Shown: piece after piece, positions 11,309-20,958 of the stretch
Layout of the letters: every line of letters starts with the position of its first letter
Numbering within the stretch: the first letter of the stretch is position 1
Origin: Paracyclopina nana
Lineage: Eukaryota > Arthropoda > Copepoda > Cyclopoida > Cyclopettidae
NCBI GenBank assembly: GCA_019096065.1
Contig: JAGUCH010000008.1
Location: 3,291,001-3,355,000 of the forward strand
DNA: 64,000 nt
Direction: 5' to 3'
Program-made: the position numbers and the translations under genes
The notes under the pieces: generated by a model
The model's input: the letters and a program-made list of their open reading frames with translations, nothing else
Database searches by the model: none
Told to the model about the DNA's origin: nothing

Positions 11309-11388
11309 AATTCGTTGGCTCAGAGGTAGAGCGTCGGCGCGCCACCCAGGTGCCCCGAGTTCAAATCTTGCTAGGTCCTTCCTTTTTT
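11309..11388 (+). repeat. tRNA-like sequence, possibly a SINE head
   Basis: A good Pol III box A (TGGCTCAGAGG, 11316-11326) is followed by a box B-like GAGTTCAAATC (11357-11367) at tRNA-like spacing. A T6 run (11383-11388) could terminate Pol III. The T-stem pairs only partly. Neither an anticodon stem nor an acceptor stem can be drawn, so this is not a functional tRNA. It is either a decayed tRNA pseudogene or the head of a tRNA-derived SINE. No second copy was seen in the window. Confidence 0.4.
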
Positions 11389-11854
11389 CTATCATATTCA
11401 AATGAAATAGATGGCGCAAGGATCAAGTAAGGTATAATGATCATTATCCACTTGCAGAAGCATAATGTTCATTATCCTCCTCTAAATTGAACAAGAGTAA
11501 AAAAATCATGGAAAATATATGGTTGCAACTTATGTACTTCTCAGCCGTCTCAGCTAATAGTAATAAATAATCTTTTGCGAATCAGCATCAACACTTAGTT
11601 TTTAGCTCAGCCGCTTAGTTCATCAAAGCCATTTAAGATAATGATAGTATTTTCCTAAGTAGATGAACGCCACATTTACTATACATGGCATGACAAAGTT
11701 GTGGATTTTTATGTGCAAATAGTTGGTGGTAGAGTAATTTGTAGTCATTTCGCTAGTTCAAAAGTTGTTTGCCTAGCAATTCTTGCTTGATGGCTCAATT
11801 ACAGCCAACACCCTTAGATCAAATTAGTTTACTTCTTCCAGTAGCAAAGAGAAA

Positions 11855-13112
11855 ATGATGAAGGTAATATCAAAGTCACTAAGGGTCTTGGTCTACCTTG
11901 CACTGACTTTGGTGACTTGCAAAATTTTAGCAGATGGACCCATGTACAAAGTTGTCAAAGATAAGTTCTCCATGATTGATACATTTGTTGATCTTGAAGG
12001 TTTTGCATTTTGAATGAAATCTCAGTTTTCTGTTACATAAAATATGACCATTTCAGATTTGGCAGCTCCCTTTGAGTGGCCTTACTTGGCCATATGCAGA
12101 ACTCCCATAGATAAAAGTCCACTCAAGTACCAGGAATTTATGACAAAAGGAAAAGAAAAATCATTCAAAGATGAAAAAGAGTTTTATGGCCTTCTCAATG
12201 AGACTTTTTACACCAGACCTGATGAATTCATTCATGCAATCACCATCTCAAATGAGTATTTCTCAGCTTTGGGGGCCAATAAAAGTGATATTCCTATTGA
12301 GCCCCCTTATGTGCATTCAGTTTTTGTGGATGTTGCCTACAATGGCATGTGTGCAGCTGTCTCATTTAAAAGCCTAAGAAAATATTTAGTTTCAAAGGGC
12401 AAAGCAAAGGAGGGTGACAAAGATGCCACATTTTCAGCAATAATTTGGCTCAAGGTGAATTTTTTTACTGGTGTAAATTTGCATGAAATGTGTAGGGATA
12501 CAATTTCAGGGCACTAACCACCAAAGTGCATCTTTTTTCACCAAGCTCTCACAAGAAGAGGAATTTATGTTGGTAGGAGTGAACAACTTGATCAATTCTG
12601 AGCCTCAGATAATTCCATATTCATCAATGAAAATAGCAATGCTTGAATTCGGCATTTTTACCAGAATCAATAGCTGCGACGAGGAAAACTATATTTCTGG
12701 CTGCCTACAGAAATATTTTGACGACAAGTATGGACATGATTTGAACAACCTCACAGAGAAAAAAATGAAATTGGTGGAAGCCAAATTCTCAGGGCCTGAC
12801 AATGTGAAAGCTTTGACGGGTTGTCAGATCAAATGCGAAAATAAAGAGTACTTTGTCTCATCATTTGCAGACATCCCGAGGGAACATGCCAGAGATCAAG
12901 CCTATGCATATTTGAACGAAAAAAATTATACAACTTCATCCATCTACGTTTTAAACCACATGAAAGCTACCAAAATTAGGAAACGAGAAGAAATACCTGC
13001 TTATACACCCCTGACATTTATCAGTGAAGTGGGAGGCATCGTGGGAATTTTTCTTGGCCTTTCATTTTGGTCCCTCTATGAAATTCTGATTGGTCCTGGC
13101 CTTGACAGGTGA
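11855..13112 (+). CDS. DEG/ENaC-family sodium channel subunit, tandem copy 2
   Basis: Exons 11855-11999, 12057-12454 and 12510-13112 give about 381 residues. TM1 is in exon 1 (LVYLALTLVTCKIL). The post-TM1 segment WPYLAICRTPID follows. TM2 carries SEVGGIVGIFLGLSFWSL with the GLS filter. For exon 3 the acceptor TTTCAG before GGCACTAACC is chosen over an earlier TAG, because only it keeps the frame and matches the paralogue. The gene is a tandem duplicate of the one ending at 10684: same phases, equal exon 2 length and shared blocks such as PTFYxxPxExIHAxTIS-like text and NKSDIP. The C-terminal tail is shorter, ending LDR. The stop sits in an AG/GTGATT context that could also be a donor, so a further exon cannot be excluded. 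Role as for the family: a trimeric cation channel at the plasma membrane, stimulus unknown. Confidence 0.88.
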
Positions 13113-14281
13113 TTTTCTCTCCTTTTCCTCGTTTTTCGGTTCCAACTTCCAAGCTGATGTAAGTTTTGACTTCTTCGTTCCGAAATGAGTTCCGTTAGCT
13201 CCTAGGCGAAGTAAACTACTAAAGAGTTATCTTTTGACTCAAATGAAACATCTATATCATTTGAGGCATTTTTCGGAAAAATTTGACTTACTTTTGCTCA
13301 AGTCCGATAACTTTGCTCATGACGAAAAGTATAAACAAAGCCAGCTGTTAGGCACTAAAATCTGAAAAGAGCCAAATAGAACAAGAACAGTCAATTTCAC
13401 AAAAGAAAATTTGAAAAATTTCGGAAATAGATTGATAAGTTTTATTATTTCTTTGTAAGCAGGATCGGAATCAGGATGACTTCAGGAAAGAACAAAATGA
13501 AAGTCCAAGAGAGGAGAAGTTCGTTATGAAGTCGCTGGCTAAATTGGATTTGTCTGACATTTTGGCAGGCCGAGCTGATTGCAATTCTATATGTTCGATG
13601 TTCAAGCGCATTTCCTTCTTCTACACAAGCAGAGAGTCGTATCAAGATCAAAGTGTTAGCTGCTCCGGCACTTTTAAAGATTACATCTAATCCCAAGAGG
13701 GGATTTACTTGCCTATCCGATTCTCGATTACATAGACTTGCATTTTTTGCTCTCTTTGATTCCTCAAGCTTGAACTTTTCCCGCCCAAAGTCAACAGCTA
13801 TCTTAGTGGCTTCATTCTGGCCACGTCCATTTCATCTTCTAGCTTTTTATGGTAGCATTGCATAGCCTGGTTAATTTAGATTGAATTTGTCGTGAGAGAT
13901 CAATATTGTGCTGCCTCAATTTGTGTTTCTGTCATATTAGCTCCGGATTGATCATCCGGAATGCCTGAATTAATTACTCGCAACTAGCCATATATACTAA
14001 TACCTTGCATGCATGGCTTTAGCCAAATCTGAATCAAGGCTTTTCCTGCAATAAATCTTGTGCACTATATTGCTGTATGCCTTTTTGTGTAAGCCTCCCA
14101 TTTATGTGTGAGCCCAGAGCAGAACTATGACAAGAATTTCATAATAGGAATTTAGTAGCATGTATATTTGCACAACGCCTTCTTTGGTTGCTCACGAAAA
14201 ACAGTAGTAGTAGTATAGTAACGTTATTGTCTGACACACGATGATTTTTTGGTTGATATTAGCTATGCTTCTAATATGTAA
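13113..14281. other. Intergenic region with a possible decayed coding fragment
   Basis: No confident gene. On the minus strand, 13445 to about 13830 stays open. Part of it reads like an alpha-helical charged tail (KFKLEESKRAK) of the kind found after MADF/Myb-type DNA-binding domains of transposon or host regulators. The resemblance is too weak for a call. The rest is AT-rich. Confidence 0.25.
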
Positions 14282-15559
14282 TTACAGCCATCCTGGAGGC
14301 GTTTGGCTATTTTTCAAATCGCGTTTGCTTTTGCGGATGCTTCCACTGCTTCTTCGGTTGAAGTCACTGCTCTTTGGAACTTCGTCGAACAAATTCAAGT
14401 CTGGCAGAGGAGGTGGAGAGTCTGATGAAGTTCTGCTGCGAACAATTTGCGCATTGTACCTCTTGGCATCTGCCTTGATGATGGGCAAATCTGACGAGGC
14501 TGTGTCACTACTCGTCTCGCTGGGGCTTTGCTTTTTGCACCTAATTAGCATGCACAACGACACCAAGATGCTGAGTACCAAGCAAAACACCAAAGCACTG
14601 TAGAGAACGATGACCAAGAGCCGATTTTCAATCAGCACAGTTGGCACCTTCTCCTTGTTGGGGCCGAAGCCATGTCTGTCTGTGGTCTTCGTGGACACTG
14701 TGGTGCTGGTAGTAATGGTTGAGCGTGTGGTGGTGGTAGTGGTGAACTTGGGCCTCGCCGTGATTGGAGGCCTCTTTTCTGTGGTGGGTGCGGAGGATGG
14801 CCAATAAGTGGACGTTGTCGTGGTCCTGGTGGTGAAAGGTGTAGTTGTTGTGGTTGTGGAGGTAGTGGTAGGTTTGGTTGTGGTTGTGGTTGTTGTTGTT
14901 GTTGTGGTGGTGGTCCACGTGGTCCTCCTCGTGGTCGTGGACTCCATGAAGGTGAACTCGTTTTCTGAGGTCGTCGTGGGCTTGGTGGTGGGTATGACCA
15001 TTTTTGGTATGGAGGGCTGCTCCCATTCCTCGTCCTCGTCGTCCGAGTCGAAATCCCCAGAGCCTGAGCCTTCGTGGTCATTGGTGGTTGGGGTGAGGAC
15101 GTTGTGGTACCTCTCAGTGGTCGAGGTGGTCGTCGTGGCCTTTGGTGGCAAGGCAAACACGTCGTCCTCGTCATCAGTGGGATATGCATCGAAGTCCCCA
15201 GAGCCTTCACCAAAATGGCCACCACTGCCCTCCTGGTGAGGCTCGAAATCGAAGCGGCCTCCAAGCGAAGTGGAGGCCGTTAAATAGGGCGAAGGGTGGC
15301 CTCCGCCGTAATGCTTTGCCATAAAATCGGCGTAGCTGGAATCGCCCGATAACTCCTCTGTGTCGTCATCGAGGCCGAGAGGCTGTTGCCTGCTGTAGGC
15401 GTTGTTATTCTGGCCTCCAAAGCCCGAGTTGAACTGGTACTGGTCCAAGTAGGACGTGGAGGTCTGGTGCTTCCTCTTTTTGGCCTCCACGAGGCCGCTG
15501 GAGGCCAGGACGACGGCCAGCAGCAGCAAAGGGTACAGAAGTGGCGTCTTGTTCCTCAT
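14282..15559 (-). CDS. Syndecan-like single-pass transmembrane proteoglycan
   Basis: A single open exon of about 425 residues. The first in-frame ATG is at 15559; the longer frame would begin with GTG. The signal peptide (LLYPLLLLAVVLASSGLVEA) is followed by a Tyr/Gln/acidic ectodomain with Ser-Gly sites in acidic context (EGSGGHFGEGSGDFD, EGSGSGDFDSDDEDEE). These are typical glycosaminoglycan attachment sites. A long Thr-rich mucin-like stalk includes an uninterrupted Thr run. One TM segment follows (LLVIVLYSALVFCLVLSILVSLCMLI), then RCKK and a Ser/Pro-rich tail of about 80 residues. The organisation is syndecan-like, but the C-terminus does not end in the syndecan EFYA PDZ ligand and the conserved C1/C2 blocks are not evident. 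It may be a divergent syndecan, an unrelated proteoglycan, or lack a 3' exon. The Thr stalk generates a long GGT/GTT repeat on the plus strand and shadow frames there. Confidence 0.7.
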   Translation of the reverse strand: MRNKTPLLYPLLLLAVVLASSGLVEAKKRKHQTSTSYLDQYQFNSGFGGQNNNAYSRQQPLGLDDDTEELSGDSSYADFMAKHYGGGHPSPYLTASTSLGGRFDFEPHQEGSGGHFGEGSGDFDAYPTDDEDDVFALPPKATTTTSTTERYHNVLTPTTNDHEGSGSGDFDSDDEDEEWEQPSIPKMVIPTTKPTTTSENEFTFMESTTTRRTTWTTTTTTTTTTTTTKPTTTSTTTTTTPFTTRTTTTSTYWPSSAPTTEKRPPITARPKFTTTTTTRSTITTSTTVSTKTTDRHGFGPNKEKVPTVLIENRLLVIVLYSALVFCLVLSILVSLCMLIRCKKQSPSETSSDTASSDLPIIKADAKRYNAQIVRSRTSSDSPPPLPDLNLFDEVPKSSDFNRRSSGSIRKSKRDLKNSQTPPGWL

Positions 15560-18500
15560 GTTGCCATAATTATGTTTCACTGCTGTAGTAGTAGTAGTAG
15601 CAGTCGCAGCACAGGTTGGGATGGAAGCTTTGTGTTGCGATCGTGGCCAGGCTCGACCAGATCGGAGCTGGGAGAGCTGGCACCACCACGGCTGCTACAA
15701 AATGGTCGCAAAATCTGATTGGCCCGATGATCTGTACCAGCAACCAGGAATGCCGCACTATAGCATAATAGATTAATATAGGTCTTTGAGACGCCGCGGC
15801 GAAATTACACAATATGGTCACTGGTATATGCCAAAGAGTTATATACACGCAGGATCGATATAATGCACGCGTACGTATGTAGTTGTGCAAATAATCACTT
15901 TTGTCCAGCTTTTATTGCCAGCTCCTGTGAGCGTATATGCTATGTAGGGTTGGCAGCTGGATATCTTCTTGTTTAGTAAATATTGTATAGAGACTTTTTC
16001 AGCGCGGTCCGTGACCTCTGGGTGCGGACATGAGGCGAGACACACTGAAGACTCTGCACAGCGTGTGTAGTATGGCAGCCAGGGGCGGCAGTTTTACTAC
16101 TACTACTACAGTGTATACGTACGAGAGCGGCCACTTAATAACGGACAGAAGCTCAGAGGAAGAATTGCTGCGCTCAAGCTAAGAAAAAACGCTCTTCCAC
16201 CATACACACTCTTACTACACAGTATATGTCGTTTCTAAAATCTGCACATCAGCCAAATTGCGAGGAGAGCTGACCATGAACGCGTAGCAGCGGCCAGTAA
16301 ATCCTCAGATTTGCATCGTATTTGCACCACTTTTCCATGTTTAGCTCGCGCGCGCGCGTTTCCATTTCCCTTATGGGCATTTGCTAGAAAGTAAGTGAGC
16401 TATGTATTTTGATAGGGATTTGGATGCATTTATACGTGGAAAATAGTATGATTGAATTTGGGTCGTGGTGATGCTAAAATTGATTATTTAGATGTTGGCT
16501 ATAGCAACCCTCAGGGCAAGGCAGGTGCGCTCGTTTTCACGAGTTTTGTCTGATATTTGTTAGTTACCTATACTCCTCATTCATTTCCTAACCCTAAGGG
16601 TTCAAATTTCGTAGCACAACTAGAGTTGAGCTCGTTTTGATGGCCCTTTTGGGTACAAAAAGCGGGAAACTCTGCTGTTTCTGTAAATGCAAATGAGCAC
16701 ATCTCCCTAATAAACACAGCCTCAGAGGAAATGGCACGTGGGCAATTTGCTCCTCACTTCATCAACCGTCATATCACGTTTCTTTCAATTGAATCTATCT
16801 TTTTAGCTCCATATTTAGCTAGCATTTACGTTGTTTGCTTGCTTGGGTTTTTTTCCTTATCAGAAATGTCGTATCACGTGATTAAAAAGTGGCCCCTCCC
16901 TTTGGAGATTAGCAAATTCAAACTCAAACAAGCCCTGAATAAATAGCATTCATCATTTGCTGGCTTCTTTTTTTGTAAAAGTTCATTAGTAAGGTATAAC
17001 TTGGGCCAAGAAGGAGAAGTTTCTCTTGTCTTGTGCAACGAAGAATTTTCATCAAATGAGCCTTCTTTTCCTGCTAGCTAAAAAAGATTCATCATCAGTG
17101 CACAGCACAGGGGAAAATAAAGGGTGAAAGAAACACGAGTCTATTGTTATGCACTATTTTCGAGCAAATAATAGACTTGTTCGCGGATTCTTCTTGGCAT
17201 CAATTGTGTGTTTCACACTTGATTGATGAAGCTCTGAGCTCTTGGTAACTCACGTGTGAATATTCTTTCATATTTCTCTGTCAACACTAGCTGCAATGCA
17301 GTGCAGTAGTTGGCGAAGAATTCTATGGAAGAAGGCCCTAATCATTTACCTGATAAAACTCTGAATATATTGGATGTGCTCCAAAGAGCAGCTGGTATAG
17401 TGCGGTTTTCCTTAGCTACCAATCAAGCCATCTTAACTTATTGCGGCCTTCACAAACAAGAACTAGGATATCATCCCACGTGTGCTGGCACCAACTTGTT
17501 TCATTAGTGCCAAAATCATAGTAAGCTCGCAAATAAGGCTTTGTATCAAAGTTTTCCTACTTCACCCAAGAAAAAAGAGCTTTGAAATAGCCTCGTGATT
17601 CCCCCAAGGCAAAGGTGTGTATATACATAGTAGTTAGCTATAGCAAGTCCATCTTTGAGCATGTTGTAATCAGTGAGCAGCAAACTAGTAGCATATGCAG
17701 CCAGTATTTGTACAAGAAGTCCCCTGAATATACTGTGACCTAAAATAAGACTGCTCCTTCCTATAGTACAAGAATGAGCACGGAAATGAGGTTGAACTCG
17801 CAACAGAAGTATCGAAGATTTGAAATGCTCTCCGCGCCTACAAAACACGGCTGAAAAAACAAGACGCCATTCTCTATCTCTCTCCTTTGTAGTCAAGCAG
17901 AATTAGCATCCTCCCTCGAGGGGCCAAAAAAATAATAACTCTGGATTAGCCAAACAAAATGCTGCCATTACAACTAGGGGATGTTATAGTACTCAATTAT
18001 TAACGCAACAACTTGGCCAATCCTCAATTCATCTATAATTGAAAAAAGCCAATTAGACAATGTACAACATGCCTCAATTATCAATTGTCAAATATATCTG
18101 TCAATTAGCTTTCTTGCTCATAATGGGTCAGCAGTGTGAGATGTGCAAAAAAAAATTTGTCTTCCTATTGAAAACGTGCATTAGCATGACTGTCTTCTTC
18201 CTATCCAGCTGAGTTCCCTCCCTTGGGAGATACATATAGACAACTCCTCTGTTGTACTAGGAGTGCTCGATCAACCGAACCGTTAGCTGACGTGACGTGG
18301 AGGCCAAGGGGAGGTTAGCAACCCCCACCCTCCCCAATCCAGATGTTACTGTCATTTGCCTATAATCTGGAGCACTTCCTTCTCCAGTTCATGTTTTGAG
18401 TCTGGAAAACGCCGTCTGACACGCACACATGTAAACACTTGGCTAGGCTATATTTTATTTGGGAAAAAATGCACCCAGCTCATTTGTCGAGAGAAACCCC

Positions 18501-20670
18501 AAAAAATTCGAGAGCTTGATTTGCTTCCCGCGTTTTAATGAGCTGAAACATGAGATGACTGCATTCTTGCCATTATTGCAGCTCGGGGACGGAATTTCTG
18601 TAATTATACCAATGAGGTGGATAAGAAAAAGGGGAGAAGCTTAACACAAACTAGCCGCGAGGTTTTTCATGTATTTCGGAGCTTTTCACTTCCCTGTTTC
18701 CAGATAATACGCACTCCATTAGAGGGCCATTATTTGTGGCCTTTTTTATTACCCTTTGTGTCTGGCTTTTTAGAAAAAGCATGAATGCGTGAGTGTACTA
18801 TTGTAATAACAGTCTAACTCATCGATTTGAGAATTATTATAGACTTCGGTGTTCTCAGTTCTCTGACTCAGGCTGTGAGCTACTTCTTATTGTTTTTTAG
18901 CTCGAACTTATTGCAAAGGTGCAACATTCCTGGCATTCATTTGCAGCCGTTTCCAATTGAAGATTTGCTCCAAAAAGGCATTAGCCTCGGAAATCAGGAG
19001 GGGAAAAAGCATTGGTAACCTAATCAAATGAAAATAATGCAAAACCTTTGTTGTCACAGAGCTGAAGTTACACTGTGAGAAAAGACGAGACGAGGGACGC
19101 ATTAACCTCAATTGCAAACGGAAGTAGACGGAGCAGCAAAGCAGTGAAACTCGGGGGTTCCTCTATACGAGGATATTGCGAGATGAGAAAAGGAAGGGGC
19201 TAACTCTTTTCTCATATACCAAAGAACACACTGCCGTAAGTGGTGTTGCTTTCTCCTACAAACGCGAAGGTTTTTAACCACCAACCACACTTTCTCAAAG
19301 GGAGATTCTTCCAAGACATTTTCCTCGGTGTAGAATGAGGCTTTGTCAAACTAAAACTGCATTCTCAGCAAAGAAAATGATAGTGATTTTATATTTTCGC
19401 ATTGGACAAAATTTGAGAATTTTGATAAACAAGGTTATTATTCAAAAGGAACTTTTCCTCTTCACTTCTTGGGATTTTTCTTCAAGATTTGCAAACTCCC
19501 CCAAGAAAGGAAGAAAGCTAATTTATTATGCAATTCCACTGGATCACGCGTTCTTAAGAAGTTACTACAGTTTTTCTCAAGTGGCAGCTAGCTTTCTCTT
19601 CAAACAGAGTCATTTCCATTTTTCAGGGGAAAAGCGTCATAACGCAAATTATTTTTCCCCAAGGAGGTTACAAAAAAGTTGCCAAAGGTCGTAGAAATGG
19701 CACTCCACGGTGGTTCAAAAAGCCATTTTCACGCTCATGTGAAATTCCGCCAAATCGCCAAATTCTCATTTTGACGCCAATTTTCAGATTCTTTTTGGGA
19801 GAGCTTCTTAGCCATGAAAATAGCTCAAATTAGTGAAAAATGACAGAAAAGAGTTGAAATTCATCTTTAAAATGAAAATTTGTTTGAAAAAGTTTCCATG
19901 AGGAAAAACAGTAGAACAGCAAATTTTGCCTACTTTCAGGATTCTATAACTTTCCTTTGACATTGAATGACATTTAGATATTATTGCTATCATGATAATC
20001 AGACCCCATTTAATGATTATTCATCAAAATTGGCTGCGGAAATGTGCGGAATTGGGAGCTCTGAAAGTCAATTTTTAGCTTAGAGCCCTATGAAAATTGA
20101 CTTCGACGATTTCGCGAGTTTTTTCCCCGTGCGCGTCTAGAAGGGATTTTGAACCACTGTGCACTCCATAAAAATGGGTCGTCCAAAGAGTGCATGTGAC
20201 CCAGTTCACGCCTCAACGTGCTCTCAGGGAAAAAAAATTCCGCGAAAACTGATTTCGTATGCAGGGGAGCTTACGTTTTTCAAAAGTTACCAACTTCACA
20301 GCAACTTGTTGGCTCAGGCAGAATATGTACTACTATACTCTACTAGACAGCATAAAAAAGTTCAGACTTCATATTGCCAAGCGGCATTGGCATGCAAGCT
20401 AAATTCCACCGAGTAAGACTGTCAAGCTTTGAAAAGTCTGAAACTTGCTGCATTAGCAGCTCTTGGCATGTTTTTGTAAATGCATCAAGTTAATTGCTGA
20501 AATCTCCTCCAGCGTTGCGCACACTCTATTGAAACTTGAACTGAAGGGGTCATCTGAGCTGGATTTAAGCTGACTAAATGTACTATATGCTGCATAACAC
20601 TCCCCTCGTTATTTCGCAACAAATTCCGAAATAGGGTGACACGTTTAACACGTGAGAAGAGTTGCTGCTG
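15560..20670. other. Gene-poor region, left half
   Basis: About 5.1 kb with no supported exon, RNA gene or terminal repeat pair. The part next to 15559 must hold the promoter of the syndecan-like gene. It carries short triplet repeats (GTA, ACT) and a CG-alternating tract at about 16346-16359. The remainder is AT-rich with many short poly(A)/(T) runs. No LINE or retroelement reading frame was recognised. Confidence 0.45.
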
Positions 20671-20956
20671 CCCAACCAGAAATTTTCCCAAGTTTTCTGA
20701 AAGTTATTTTGACGTGTTAGCACTCCTTCGTTTTACCCAGGTTGAGTTTATGTCGTTATGTAACATTAACTTCCATACCACCTATGTAAAAAAAATTGGA
20801 AAAAATCGAATGTGACAAGGAAAATGGGTATTTTCGATTTTACCTAGGTGTCAAGGCAGTTAATGTTACATAATGACTAAAACTCAATGTTGATAAAACG
20901 TATAAGTTTCACTAAGAGTTTTTTTGGCGTATGAGGGCTCAGAATTTCTGGTTGGG
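20671..20956 (+). mobile_element. MITE copy B (286 bp)
   Basis: Same family as 5792-6076 but in opposite orientation. The termini are CCCAACCAGAAATT and its complement, flanked by TG on both sides (20669-20670 and 20957-20958). By eye the two copies differ at a couple of dozen positions and small indels. The inner inverted repeat (TGTAACATTAACT / AGTTAATGTTACA) is present. It lies in intergenic DNA. Confidence 0.9.
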
Positions 20957-20958
20957 TG

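Noticed and set aside
11309-11388. Functional tRNA gene
   Set aside because: Anticodon and acceptor stems do not pair and the T stem is only partial, so it is kept as a tRNA-like repeat.
13445-13696. Minus-strand frame whose upstream part looks like a MADF/Myb-type helical tail
   Set aside because: Only a short charged stretch supports it, with no DNA-binding domain and no transposon ends. It is noted as a possible relic only.
14808-15239. Long plus-strand frame rich in Val opposite the syndecan-like gene
   Set aside because: It is the complement of the Thr-codon repeat of the minus-strand gene. The composition is a by-product of the ACC/ACN run, with no independent motif.
16585-16600. TAACCCTAAGGG resembling a telomeric repeat
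   Set aside because: Only about one and a half units, with no array, so chance.
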